A stretch of DNA of 64,000 bases. Source: Granulosicoccus sp045110475. GTDB lineage: Bacteria > Pseudomonadota > Gammaproteobacteria > Granulosicoccales > Granulosicoccaceae. A program made the translations under genes and the position numbers. Location of the stretch: positions 62,001 to 126,000 of the forward strand of contig JBGCGC010000050.1 of the NCBI GenBank assembly GCA_045110475.1, written 5' to 3'. Positions 23,603 to 32,848 of this stretch are shown piece after piece (the stretch's first letter is position 1; every line of letters starts with the position of its first letter). The notes beneath the pieces were generated by a model. That model had not been told where the DNA came from, searched no databases, and saw nothing but the letters and a program-made list of their open reading frames with translations.

Positions 23603-24622
23603 TTACTTGGCTAGACCGATGCGCTTGAGAAACGCTTCATGACTTGCCACCATGGCTTCAGCTTCTGGTGTTTTCACACTCCACTCTTTCCATGCTTCTT
23701 GTGCGGCCTCGCGGAACTTGCCACGATCCTCTTCTGACCAGTTGTGGATGGTCACACCTTTGTCTGGCATTTGCGTTAGCGCCTCGCCGTTTTCGACCAG
23801 AGTGAACATGACGTAATCAGCCATTAAGGCTTTATGCGCAATTTCTATGATTTTCTGGTGGGCTGTTGGTAGTGCTTCCCATGCATCGGTACGGCATGCG
23901 AGCTGGTCCGATGACATGGAATGAAAACCCGGATAGGTTGTATGTTTGGCGATATCGTAGATACCGATGCTGTTATTTACGGCGAGTGTAGAGGCATCGG
24001 CGCCATCAACAATACCCGTTTCAAGGGCGGTGAATACTTCAGTAAAGTCCATAACAACCGGTTTGGCACCCAGTGAGGCGAATATTTCACTCTCCATGCC
24101 CGGCGGAGAACGAAACTTGAAGTTGGTCAGGTCTTCTATGCCGCGCAGTGGTTTGGTTGAGTTCAGGGATTCCTGCCCTCCCACGTGTGCACCGATAAAC
24201 GTCATGTCGTATTGCGAGTAAAGCTCGTTTATTTGCTCACGACCCCCGCCAAAGTTGACCCAGGCAAGGTATTGCATCGGCGTGTCATACCCGCCCATGG
24301 TATCCGCGACAAACTGAAACGCCGCATTTTTCCCGGTCTGGTAGCTTCCGTTGGTCATATCACAATCGAGAATGCCGGTTTGAGCTGCATCGAATGTCTC
24401 TGCCGACTTGACGACAGCCGATGAGTAGAACATCTCGATTTCTATATCGCCGCCCGACATGGTGCTGACGTTTTCAACAAACTCCTGAAGGAGTTTGCCT
24501 TGCGTGGATTCCTGAGACTGGTGACTCTGTATTTTGAGTTTGGATGTTTCTGCAATAGCTGTGGTACCAGCCAGACAAAGGGCTGCTGCAGTTGCAAAGG
24601 TGGTAGTGGATTTCAGTAGCAT
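23603..24622 (-). CDS. TRAP transporter solute-binding protein (DctP family), without its membrane subunits
   Basis: A 339-residue periplasmic protein with a signal peptide ending in AIAE (about 1-24) and a very strong GGAGGAAT ribosome site before the ATG at 24622. FKFRSPPGMESEIFASLGAKPVVMDFTEVFTALETGIVDGAD (around 165-205) is the DctP core, with the arginine that binds the carboxylate of the substrate. No DctQ or DctM gene is adjacent. It may feed a transporter encoded elsewhere in the genome. Substrate unknown. Confidence 0.88.
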   Translation of the reverse strand: MLLKSTTTFATAAALCLAGTTAIAETSKLKIQSHQSQESTQGKLLQEFVENVSTMSGGDIEIEMFYSSAVVKSAETFDAAQTGILDCDMTNGSYQTGKNAAFQFVADTMGGYDTPMQYLAWVNFGGGREQINELYSQYDMTFIGAHVGGQESLNSTKPLRGIEDLTNFKFRSPPGMESEIFASLGAKPVVMDFTEVFTALETGIVDGADASTLAVNNSIGIYDIAKHTTYPGFHSMSSDQLACRTDAWEALPTAHQKIIEIAHKALMADYVMFTLVENGEALTQMPDKGVTIHNWSEEDRGKFREAAQEAWKEWSVKTPEAEAMVASHEAFLKRIGLAK

Positions 24623-24954
24623 GGTTATTCCTCCGGTTTTCTCACTATTTATACAGCGCCGAATGGAGCTGTAAAGACGAACAGGTGTGATAGCCGGGAC
24701 GTTGCCGACTATTCGATGTTTGTGTCCAGGCTAGACTATAGCTTAAAAGCGCGTTGTACTTCAATCCACTTAAGTGCATGATATTTATTGATATTTGTGC
24801 GAATGCAAGGCGGGCAGGCACTGCATGATGCTGTATCCGAATACCGTGAAGGTATGGACTTGATAGGTCGGCTGGGCTTCTCATTGCACTCAAAACAGTT
24901 GAAGATTCAACTCAGAATCCGGCGACGAGCTGCACACTAGACCCGAGAAGGATT
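24623..24954. other. 332-base divergent intergenic region
   Basis: This lies between the orphan TRAP binding-protein gene and a small membrane-protein gene. I see no gene or strong hairpin. The promoters of both flanking genes must lie here, but none has a convincing -35/-10 pair. Confidence 0.5.
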
Positions 24955-25335
24955 ATGAAGTGTTCAACAACTAAACGAACAAGCATTCAGCAACATCTGG
25001 TTTTCCTGTCAGTGTTAATGACATTAGCCGTGGCGGTGATGTATCTCTCTACATCGATTTACGAGCTGAATGAAATACGTTTAAGGAATGAAGCGGCCAA
25101 CAGCGAAGGTCAAATCCGTGCATCGATATTGCGAGCCGATGACATCAGGTATGTTGTTGAGCCCGCGGAATTTGTTTTTAAGCTGGCTGAGCCGGCCGTG
25201 CAGATGACAGAGTCATCTGAATACGCTGTTGAACCCGCCGAGCAAGTTATCGAATGGATGGGTTCCAACTGGATATTTAACTCTCAGGAGCAACTGGATA
25301 ACTTTGTACAGAATCGCAATGCCCACGCTTTATAA
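24955..25335 (+). CDS. small hypothetical protein with one membrane helix
   Basis: A 126-residue frame with GAGAAGGA just upstream of the ATG. One hydrophobic helix lies at about 15-38, followed by a soluble tail that repeats a VEPAE-type unit: YVVEPAEFVFKL, AEPAVQM, YAVEPAEQVIEW. The topology resembles the start of a sensor or chemotaxis receptor, so it could be a truncated remnant. I do not recognise the family. Confidence 0.4.
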   Translation: MKCSTTKRTSIQQHLVFLSVLMTLAVAVMYLSTSIYELNEIRLRNEAANSEGQIRASILRADDIRYVVEPAEFVFKLAEPAVQMTESSEYAVEPAEQVIEWMGSNWIFNSQEQLDNFVQNRNAHAL

Positions 25336-25407
25336 TTGCGAGCGCAGGCTGACGTTTGCCATGTTGCACAAATGCATCACCGGCGACAAATTGCGCATCG
25401 GGAACAA

Positions 25408-26799
25408 TCAAGCTTCTGGCGTGCCAGTGCCAACATCCCAGAATAAGCCGGCCATAACCTGCATTGCTTCGCGACAGACAGATTTGAGAACATGCTCGTT
25501 TGGAGCGTGTTGATTGCAGCCAAGGTAGCTATGCGGAATCCAGATCGTTGGCATGTCCAGTACATCGGCAAAGCAATCATTGGGTAGCGAGCCTGCAAGA
25601 TTAGGTAAGACATGAGGATCCTTGCCGGTTGTCTTCTTTAAAGAATCCTGGGTATAAGTGACCCAGGGATGGTCGGGATCCAGACGGGTGGCATTGAACA
25701 GACCCTTATCCAATGGTTGGATCTGCACCTTGTCGAAGCCTCTGGCATCCAGATGGCGACGCAAGGCTGGAAGAACATCTTCTATTGGGGTGCCCACAAC
25801 AAAGCGCAACTGACAGCGCGCCCATGCTGTCGGGGCAATGGCGTTGACCGGTGCTTCGGGTGTGCCTGCTTTCATGGCGAGAATGGTAAAACTGTTCCAC
25901 CCGTAAACACGTTCCGCAGGACTGAGGTGTTCCTCTCCCCAGTCTTCATCAACGGATGGTTCTTCATTGGCACCCACCGGCAAACCTTGTAGCGCTTTTT
26001 TTACCGTGGCCGTGAGGCTGGTCGGACGCCATTCAGGAATCTGGAGTTGACCGCGCGCATCGGTGATACTGGCCAAGGCCTGCGAAAGGATGATGGCAGG
26101 ATCTGCAAGTAAACCGCCCCAGTTTCCCGAATGGTGTGCACCTTTGCGAAGATCCACCACCAGATCGAATCCCAGTCCACCTCGTGAACCCATGAACATG
26201 GTTGGTCGTTCAGCACTGAGTCTTGGACCATCAGAGGCGATCAGCACATCAGCCTGCATTGCTTTGCGATGAATCTTCATCATCTCAGATAATCCGGGCG
26301 ATCCGATCTCTTCGCTCATCTCCATCACGATCTTGACGTTGAACCCAAGTTCGCCGCGTACAGAGAGAACAGATTCAAGGGCCGCAATATTGATAAGGTG
26401 TTGCACCTTGTTGTCTGCTGATCCGCGGCCGTACACTTGATCACCCTTTTCGACAAGCTGGAATGGTGTCAGATCGTCACGCCATTGGTCATCCTGTCCC
26501 TGGATGACATCGCCGTGGCCATAGGTGAGTACCGTGGGCAAAGCGACATCTTCGATGCGTGAACCCAGCAGGAATGGCCCTCCCGCCATTCTGGTACTTG
26601 GGTTGTCGTGGAGCTTACACTCGAAGCCCATCGCCTCGAGTCGAGGCTGAATGGCCTCCTGCAAATATTGTTCAAGCACTGCCGCTTGTTCAGGATTTTG
26701 ACTTTCGCTGCGATAGCTCACCAGCGATGCAAGCTCGGACAATAGCTGTCCGCTATCAAAATACTCTGTGGCCTTCGCTATGGCGTCGTCGCGAGTCAT
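25408..26799 (-). CDS. M20 family metallopeptidase (dipeptidase/deacylase)
   Basis: A 463-residue dinuclear zinc hydrolase. The metal and catalytic residues are visible in TYGHGDV (His and Asp near 92), YGRGSADNK (Asp about 128), MEMSEEIGSPG (Glu-Glu near 163) and, at the C-terminus, a histidine in WIPHSYLGCNQHAPNEH. The lid domain lies between about 205 and 350. It is the CNDP/PepV-like type, which cleaves dipeptides or N-acyl amino acids. It diverges from the cysteate lyase-like gene across 270 bases. Confidence 0.9.
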   Translation of the reverse strand: MTRDDAIAKATEYFDSGQLLSELASLVSYRSESQNPEQAAVLEQYLQEAIQPRLEAMGFECKLHDNPSTRMAGGPFLLGSRIEDVALPTVLTYGHGDVIQGQDDQWRDDLTPFQLVEKGDQVYGRGSADNKVQHLINIAALESVLSVRGELGFNVKIVMEMSEEIGSPGLSEMMKIHRKAMQADVLIASDGPRLSAERPTMFMGSRGGLGFDLVVDLRKGAHHSGNWGGLLADPAIILSQALASITDARGQLQIPEWRPTSLTATVKKALQGLPVGANEEPSVDEDWGEEHLSPAERVYGWNSFTILAMKAGTPEAPVNAIAPTAWARCQLRFVVGTPIEDVLPALRRHLDARGFDKVQIQPLDKGLFNATRLDPDHPWVTYTQDSLKKTTGKDPHVLPNLAGSLPNDCFADVLDMPTIWIPHSYLGCNQHAPNEHVLKSVCREAMQVMAGLFWDVGTGTPEA

Positions 26800-27068
26800 G
26801 AGTAGATTTCCCCTGTCACAATTACCCTTCGATCATACAGAAGGCCGTGGTAATTAATCCGGGGCGCGTTAGTCCGTATATCAGGAGTTCTCTGATAGCG
26901 CTTGGGCTCGTAAAAGTTAGAATCTATCCAGAAACTTGTATCCAGCTCAGACGCATGGGGTCAACCCAGTCTAAATACGCGACGCGCAATTCAGGATGTT
27001 CAATTTGCATTAGCAAGTAACGCGAAATTGGAATAATATGCTCGTCACAACACTAAAGAGTTTATGTC

Positions 27069-28097
27069 ATGCATTTAGCCCGCTACCCGCGTCACTTCCT
27101 TGCTCACTTGCCTACACCACTTGAGCGTCTGGACCGACTAAGCAAAGAGCTTGGTGGCCCTGAAATCTGGATCAAGAGAGACGATTGCACTGGTCTGTCT
27201 ACGGGTGGAAACAAGACGCGCAAGCTGGAGTTTCTGATGGCCGAAGCCGAGCTGCAGGGCGCAGACATGGTCATCACCCAAGGCGCTACTCAATCCAACC
27301 ATGCGCGGCAGACGGCAGCGTTTGCTGCAAAAATCGGCATGCAGTGTCATCTTCTGCTCGAAGATCGTACTCAGTCTAATAACGAGAACTACAACTTTGG
27401 CGGTAATGTACTGCTGGACCATATGCACGGAGCAACGACGGAGAAGCGTGCAGGTGGTATGGATATGGCTGCCGAGATGGATGCAGTAGCTGACACTTTC
27501 AGGGCTCAGGGCAAGAAGGTGTACGTCATTCCCGGTGGTGGTTCCAACCCGACTGGCGCTTTGGGTTACGTCAATTGTGCGTTTGAGATGCTGGGGCAGT
27601 TTAATGAGCGTAACCTGAAGGTCGATCATATCGTGCACGCCACCGGTAGTGCAGGAACCCAGGCAGGTCTGATCACCGGTCTCAAAGCCATGAATGCAAA
27701 CATACCGTTACTGGGTATCGGCGTGCGCGCACCCAGGCCCAAACAGGAAGAGAATGTTTTCAATCTCGCGGTTGCAACTGCCGAGAAACTGGGCTGCCCC
27801 GGCGTCGTCGAGCGCGACGATGTCGTGGCCAATACGGACTATGTAGGCGAGGGCTACGGTATTCCCACAGCCAGTGGTCTCGAAGCCATTGCCATGTTTG
27901 CAGAACTGGAGGCTATCCTGCTGGATCCCGTCTATTCAGCCAAAGGTGCGGCAGGTTTCATCGATCTGATTCGCAAAGGCCACTTCAGCAAGGACGAGCG
28001 TGTCGTTTTCTTACATACCGGTGGCGCAGTTGCCCTGTTCGGTTACGACTCCGCTTTCGATTTCTCAGGTCGCTGGGCAGGGGATGCCGCAAGCTGA
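27069..28097 (+). CDS. cuyA: PLP-dependent L-cysteate sulfo-lyase / D-cysteine desulfhydrase family
   Basis: A 342-residue fold type II PLP enzyme of the ACC deaminase/D-cysteine desulfhydrase family. The Schiff-base lysine is K49 in TGGNKTRKLEF, QSNHARQTAAFAAK follows at about 76-89, and HATGSAGTQAGL binds phosphate. The N-terminus (HLARYPR, LAHLPTPLERLDRLSKELGG) and the conserved ending GHFSKDERVVFLHTGGAVALFGYD resemble CuyA of marine roseobacters, which splits L-cysteate into pyruvate, ammonia and sulfite. The specific choice of cysteate over D-cysteine is inference. A racemase gene follows after seven bases. Confidence 0.8.
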   Translation: MHLARYPRHFLAHLPTPLERLDRLSKELGGPEIWIKRDDCTGLSTGGNKTRKLEFLMAEAELQGADMVITQGATQSNHARQTAAFAAKIGMQCHLLLEDRTQSNNENYNFGGNVLLDHMHGATTEKRAGGMDMAAEMDAVADTFRAQGKKVYVIPGGGSNPTGALGYVNCAFEMLGQFNERNLKVDHIVHATGSAGTQAGLITGLKAMNANIPLLGIGVRAPRPKQEENVFNLAVATAEKLGCPGVVERDDVVANTDYVGEGYGIPTASGLEAIAMFAELEAILLDPVYSAKGAAGFIDLIRKGHFSKDERVVFLHTGGAVALFGYDSAFDFSGRWAGDAAS

Positions 28098-28104
28098 TTA
28101 ATCG

Positions 28105-28800
28105 ATGAGCGAATTCAAGCGTATCGGTGTGCTTGGCGGCATGGGGCCGCAAGCGACCATCCTGTTACAACAACGGCTCGTGTCCGGTATCGCCGCCGAC
28201 GATGATGCTTCGCATGTGCCGTTGCTTATTGACATGAATCCGCAGATACCGTCGCGACTGGACTGGATACTGAAAAAACAGGGGGATGATCCTGGTCCGG
28301 TACTCGCTGGTATGGCAAGAACGCTCGAACACGCCGGCGCCAGCGCACTGGCGATGCCATGCAACACCGCCCACTACTACGCGCCGCAGATTACTGCGGC
28401 TGTTTCTATTCCCCTGCTTAATATGATTGAGTTGTCAGGGCAGGCAATCCTGCGCTCGATCGGCGACGATGCCGTTGTCGGAATGCTGGCGTCGCCAGCA
28501 ACGCAACAAATCAATTTGTTCAAGAACGCCTTCGCCAGTCATGGATTGCGAGTCGTGCACCCGGACAGGACTGAGCAGCTGCTATCGGCTATCCGTCGTA
28601 TCAAATCGCAGGGTGCAAGTCGTCTGGATACTGAGACACTTCTGGATGCAGCGCAAGATTGTGAGCGACAGGGTGCAACCTGTCTATTGGTGGGATGTTC
28701 CGAGTTCTCCCTGATTGCCGACACCCTGTCAGGCTGCTTGCCTGTGTTCGACTCCCTGGATGTGCTCGTTGAGCAAATGCTGTTGTTCGCAGCGTCCTGA
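28105..28800 (+). CDS. aspartate/glutamate racemase family protein
   Basis: A 231-residue two-cysteine racemase. IGVLGGMGPQAT is the family N-terminus; the catalytic pair is C86 in AMPCNTAHYY and C198 in VGCSEFSLI (the second motif usually reads CTE). It follows the cysteate lyase-like gene by seven bases and lacks its own ribosome site, so it is probably co-translated. In that context it may interconvert L- and D-cysteate or aspartate, supplying the lyase with the right enantiomer; this is inference. Confidence 0.85.
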   Translation: MSEFKRIGVLGGMGPQATILLQQRLVSGIAADDDASHVPLLIDMNPQIPSRLDWILKKQGDDPGPVLAGMARTLEHAGASALAMPCNTAHYYAPQITAAVSIPLLNMIELSGQAILRSIGDDAVVGMLASPATQQINLFKNAFASHGLRVVHPDRTEQLLSAIRRIKSQGASRLDTETLLDAAQDCERQGATCLLVGCSEFSLIADTLSGCLPVFDSLDVLVEQMLLFAAS

Positions 28801-28883
28801 ACCGTGCGCGGACACTGTCTGCCTTGTTCTCCCACTGTGGTGGCTTAGTGCCAACCGGCTAACTTGTGTCACTCACCTTGTCG

Positions 28884-29558
28884 TCAGCTTGCAACCTGAG
28901 CGATGGTAGAGTCGGTTGCGCACCATCGTCTGGTATGAAGCCCACATTCTCGTTGTGGTAACCCTTTTGTCGGATCGTAGACATCCGGACCTGACGGCAA
29001 CGCATGTTTCTGTCGATAAAGCTCGACGGCGTCTGCAGACCATTCCAGCATCGGATAGGATTTGACCAGCCCGGGGCTGATCGTCTCTCGAGCTGAAAGC
29101 TTGTCTCGATGACTGGACTGAAATCGTCGTAGTGATGATAACCAGAGATCGGGCTGCAGTTCCTTGAATGCCCGCTGAAAAGGTTCCAGCTTCATGGTAA
29201 ACGTAAAGGCATCATGAGCCGGTGTGCCAATCTCTGGTATTTCCATGCTCTGCGCGTTGGCTGGGCGGAACGTTATCAGGTTTAACCCAAGGGTCTCTGT
29301 CAGGTGAGTTGCAAATAACAGTGTGTCACGAGTGTTGTAACCCGTGTCCACCCAGACGATGGGAATATCTGGCGAAATACGCGTAAGCATATGTAAAAAC
29401 ACCGCAGAATCAGGGCTGAATTTGGTGCTTGCTACAGGTCTGATTGCGCTTTTCAGCGAATGTTCTACACAAGTCAGTGTCTCGTCGGCGATGCGCTGGA
29501 AGGGTGACGAGTCAGTCGAATCTGCTGAATACCGAGTGTGCTGGATTGCCGCTGGCAT
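28884..29558 (-). CDS. cysH: PAPS reductase family protein (CysH-like)
   Basis: A 224-residue protein with the adenine nucleotide alpha-hydrolase fold. STKFSPDSAVFLHM (44-57) replaces the usual PP-loop-like SFG start, WVDTGYN follows, SSLRRFQSSHR (141-151) is the substrate-binding arginine motif, and ECGLH (204-208, catalytic C205) is near the end. The paired cysteines that bind an iron-sulfur cluster in APS reductases are absent, so PAPS is the likely substrate, giving sulfite. It converges with the racemase gene. Sulfite would also be the product of the cysteate lyase nearby. Confidence 0.82.
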   Translation of the reverse strand: MPAAIQHTRYSADSTDSSPFQRIADETLTCVEHSLKSAIRPVASTKFSPDSAVFLHMLTRISPDIPIVWVDTGYNTRDTLLFATHLTETLGLNLITFRPANAQSMEIPEIGTPAHDAFTFTMKLEPFQRAFKELQPDLWLSSLRRFQSSHRDKLSARETISPGLVKSYPMLEWSADAVELYRQKHALPSGPDVYDPTKGLPQRECGLHTRRWCATDSTIAQVAS

Positions 29559-29709
29559 ACCTTGGTTCCTGAAAGAGGTGAGGAATCAACCCATTGTCGG
29601 TAACTGTCGATACTTATTGAAATACCTTTTTGGTATAAGCATATTCCTGCATGGCGAGGTATAACTGAATAGTGACACTGACTCTGCCCTGGAACTTGCT
29701 TAGCTGATC

Positions 29710-31023
29710 ATGCATAAAAAATTCCCGATAGACGGATCCAACGATGCGTTATGGATGGCCACTGCACCGCCAGCGCCAGAAGTCGAGCCACTGCGCGGTT
29801 CGTCCCACGCGGATGTCGTGGTTATTGGTGGTGGCTTGACCGGTTTGAACGCTGCTTTGGAGTTAGCGCGTCACGGTGTGTCAGTCTCTGTTCTGGAGGC
29901 TGCGTCCATCGGTTTTGGTGCCTCTGGCAGGGCCGGTGGGCAGGTTAATCTCGGACTCAATGAGGGTCCTTCTCAGTTGTTGAAGCGCTATGGCGATGAA
30001 CAAGGGCATCGACTGATAGAGCTTGTCCTGAACACGCCACAGTGCGTGTTTGACCTTATCCGGGAGTACGGCCTTCGATGTGATGCTGTTCAGAATGGTT
30101 GGGTACAGGCCGCTGCAAATAAAACGATCTGGCAAACGCAACAAGCCACCGCTGAAGATTACAACTCGCATCGTCAGATCATGAGTGTTCTTGACGGTGA
30201 CGAGCTGGCGACTCGCAGTGGTGCTAACGGCTATGTCGGCGGCCTTTTTGTTGAGTCGGCGGGGTCGGTACAGCCGCTTGCGTATACACGCGAGCTAGCC
30301 AGAGTGTCCTTAAATCAGGGCGTTCAGATCTACGATAGAAGTGCAGTAACAGGCATTGAACGCACAGGCAGTCAATGGCGGGTATCTACAGCCATTGGAG
30401 AACTTACAGCTGGAAAAGTACTGATTTGTACCAATGGCTATACACCAACGCAAGTGAAGCTACCTCTCAATGGATTGTCTTCCAGAGTGGTTCCGGTGCG
30501 CAGTATTCTTGCAGCAACGGCTCCGTTAAGTGACAACTTGCGTAAGTCCATCCTGCCAGAGGAGGTTACGTTCGTCGACAAACGCCGCCTGATTCTCTAC
30601 ATGCGTTATGACCGTGACGGCAGATTATGTGTGGGTGACCATGGGCCGACGAGGGATAGTTTCAGAATGGAGGATTTTGCGGCAGTCAAGCAGAGGGCGC
30701 TAAGCGTTTTCCCGCAGCTTGAAGGTGTCCAGTGGGACTATCATTGGGGAGGACGTCTTGCCATGACAAAATCCGGCTTGCCCTTTATGCATGAAGTAGC
30801 ACCCGGTCTGGTGGCGGGAATGGGGTTTAATGGCCGGGGTGTAGGGATGGGTACGATGATGGGACGTGAGCTTGCACGGTATGTAATCAATGAAGATCCT
30901 CGTGCGACGGGATTTCCACTATCGCGTCCGAAAAAATTTGTCTTGCATCGGTTTCATCGTGCAGGGGTGAGTATGGCAGTCAAGTGGTACGCTTTGCAGG
31001 ATCACCTTGACCGTTATCGTTAG
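29710..31023 (+). CDS. FAD-dependent amine/amino acid oxidoreductase (DAO family)
   Basis: A 437-residue flavoenzyme. The FAD site is VVIGGGLTGLNAALELARHG (about 37-56), with ASGRAGGQVN just after, as in gamma-glutamylputrescine oxidases (PuuB) and related enzymes. WDYHWGGRLAMTKSGLPF and GMGFNGRGVGMGTMMGREL at the C-terminus also fit that group. The substrate is probably an amine or amino acid; nothing adjacent narrows it. It is monocistronic on the plus strand. Confidence 0.85.
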   Translation: MHKKFPIDGSNDALWMATAPPAPEVEPLRGSSHADVVVIGGGLTGLNAALELARHGVSVSVLEAASIGFGASGRAGGQVNLGLNEGPSQLLKRYGDEQGHRLIELVLNTPQCVFDLIREYGLRCDAVQNGWVQAAANKTIWQTQQATAEDYNSHRQIMSVLDGDELATRSGANGYVGGLFVESAGSVQPLAYTRELARVSLNQGVQIYDRSAVTGIERTGSQWRVSTAIGELTAGKVLICTNGYTPTQVKLPLNGLSSRVVPVRSILAATAPLSDNLRKSILPEEVTFVDKRRLILYMRYDRDGRLCVGDHGPTRDSFRMEDFAAVKQRALSVFPQLEGVQWDYHWGGRLAMTKSGLPFMHEVAPGLVAGMGFNGRGVGMGTMMGRELARYVINEDPRATGFPLSRPKKFVLHRFHRAGVSMAVKWYALQDHLDRYR

Positions 31024-31105
31024 TTGTTTTCTCAGGTGGGGTTTCGGTTAATGGCTTTTCGACACTTTACGTCGTAGAGAATATCCGAGGTCCTTTAATC
31101 GAATT

Positions 31106-32755
31106 TTACCGATTTGGCCCTGCAGGCTTTAAATCAGAAAATGCCTTGCCAGTGACTGCCTGATATTCGGCCTCGTCCCAGAAACCGATGAGGATTCCGC
31201 TCTCAGCCGCCTTACCTTGTCGCTTCAGTATGTCTTCTGTTGCGGTAATACGCGTGTGATGTTGCGTCGCCCAGGACAGCAACGCAGCCTCCATCCTGCA
31301 TCGCACATCGTCGTGTTCCTGCTGTGATGAGTTACCCAGATCACACAGCTCATCCGGGTCAGTTTGCAGATCGAATAACACCGGCGTAAAACCTTCGCAA
31401 CGTACATACTTCCAGCGACCATCAAAGATCATGACAGTTCTGGCGTCTTCCTGCGGGACATTCAAGGCATGCGACATTTCGAAAGAGCTGTAGTCATGCT
31501 CACTGATGGTGTACCGGCGTTGAAAGCCTGAGGTGCCATGTAGCAGGGGTGTCAGATCTCTACCTTCCACGATATGTGGCTTAGCCTCGCATCCCAGAGC
31601 CGCCATAAAAGTCGGTGCAAGGTCGATCATTTCAATGAGCTCATCCGAAACTGTACCGCGCGTCGAGTTGGCCTGTGTACGAGGGTCGCTGATAATCAAC
31701 GGCACCTTGACCGCTACCTCGTGATAAAAATCCTTGTCTCCCATCCAGTGGTCACCCAGATAGTCCCCGTGATCGGACGTAAACGCAATGATGGTGTTGT
31801 CGCTCAGCCCTTTTTCATCCATCCAGGCGAACAGTCGCCCCAGATTGTCATCAAGCTGCTTTATCAGGCCCATGTAGGCCGGGATAACATGATTCCGAAC
31901 TTCATCACGTGCAAAGCTCTTGCAAATACGTGAGCGCAGATAGGCTTGCATCAGAGGATGAGTTGTGTCGCGTTCTGCCTCGGAACGAATCGGCGTGACG
32001 ATATCAGCATCACTGTACATGTCATGATAAGGCGCTGGAACAATATATGGCCAGTGAGGCTTGATGTAGCTCAAGTGGCACATCCAGGGTTGATCTTCGT
32101 CCATGGCCTTTGACATGAAATCCATGGCACGGTTAGTCATGTAAGCTGTTTCCGAGTGTTCTTCCGGAACGTCGGCTGGCAAGTGCGAGTGCTTGAGCAA
32201 CCAGCCGGATAAGCGATCACCCTCTGCATCCAGGCCTGAGTTGGCGAAGTCTCCCCAGGGATTGTCTGACTGGAAGCCGTGAGCGACCAGATAGTCATCG
32301 TAGGCCGACCACTTTTGTCGCATGCTATCCGGGTGCAATCCATCATCGCGTTCAAACGCATCAAAACCACACTCGCTTATCCGCACACCAATGTCGCTAC
32401 CTGGATCGATACCCAGCCAGGCGAGTCCATGTTGATCGGCAATCATGTGGGTCTTGCCCACCAGCACGGCTTTTGCGCCTACCTCACGCAGGTGATCACC
32501 TAGCGTGGGTTCACCTACTCTGAGTGGCATACCATTCCATGTTGAACCATGACTGCGCACATAGCGACCTGTGTAGGCACTCATGCGGCTTGGGCCACAT
32601 ACCGGAGATTGCACTCTGGCGCTGCTGAAGCGTACCCCGCGGGATGCAAGTGCATCAATATGCGGTGTGTGTAAATGGGGATGACCGTAGCAGCTCAGGT
32701 AGTCGAAACGCAGCTGATCTGCCATGATCCAGAGCACGTTGGGTGTTTTACTCAT
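31106..32755 (-). CDS. type I sulfatase / phosphonate monoester hydrolase family
   Basis: A 549-residue hydrolase without a signal peptide, so probably cytoplasmic. The formylglycine site is intact: C53-G-P-S-R57 within PVCGPSRMSAYTGRY. Metal ligands appear in IMADQLR (D13) and FTSDHGDYLGDH (about 327-338). The size and the GDHWMGDKDFYHE stretch recall the sulfatase/phosphonate monoester hydrolase group. It follows a polysaccharide deacetylase gene by 93 bases. Natural substrate unknown; a sulfated sugar fragment is a reasonable idea. Confidence 0.88.
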   Translation of the reverse strand: MSKTPNVLWIMADQLRFDYLSCYGHPHLHTPHIDALASRGVRFSSARVQSPVCGPSRMSAYTGRYVRSHGSTWNGMPLRVGEPTLGDHLREVGAKAVLVGKTHMIADQHGLAWLGIDPGSDIGVRISECGFDAFERDDGLHPDSMRQKWSAYDDYLVAHGFQSDNPWGDFANSGLDAEGDRLSGWLLKHSHLPADVPEEHSETAYMTNRAMDFMSKAMDEDQPWMCHLSYIKPHWPYIVPAPYHDMYSDADIVTPIRSEAERDTTHPLMQAYLRSRICKSFARDEVRNHVIPAYMGLIKQLDDNLGRLFAWMDEKGLSDNTIIAFTSDHGDYLGDHWMGDKDFYHEVAVKVPLIISDPRTQANSTRGTVSDELIEMIDLAPTFMAALGCEAKPHIVEGRDLTPLLHGTSGFQRRYTISEHDYSSFEMSHALNVPQEDARTVMIFDGRWKYVRCEGFTPVLFDLQTDPDELCDLGNSSQQEHDDVRCRMEAALLSWATQHHTRITATEDILKRQGKAAESGILIGFWDEAEYQAVTGKAFSDLKPAGPNR

Positions 32756-32848
32756 ATGTGTGCCTATTGCTCCAGTTACTTATCGATGAAAAGAGTCGGA
32801 AACACCTTGCGACGATGTAGCCAGTGTACTCGTATCGGCCCGGTACCA

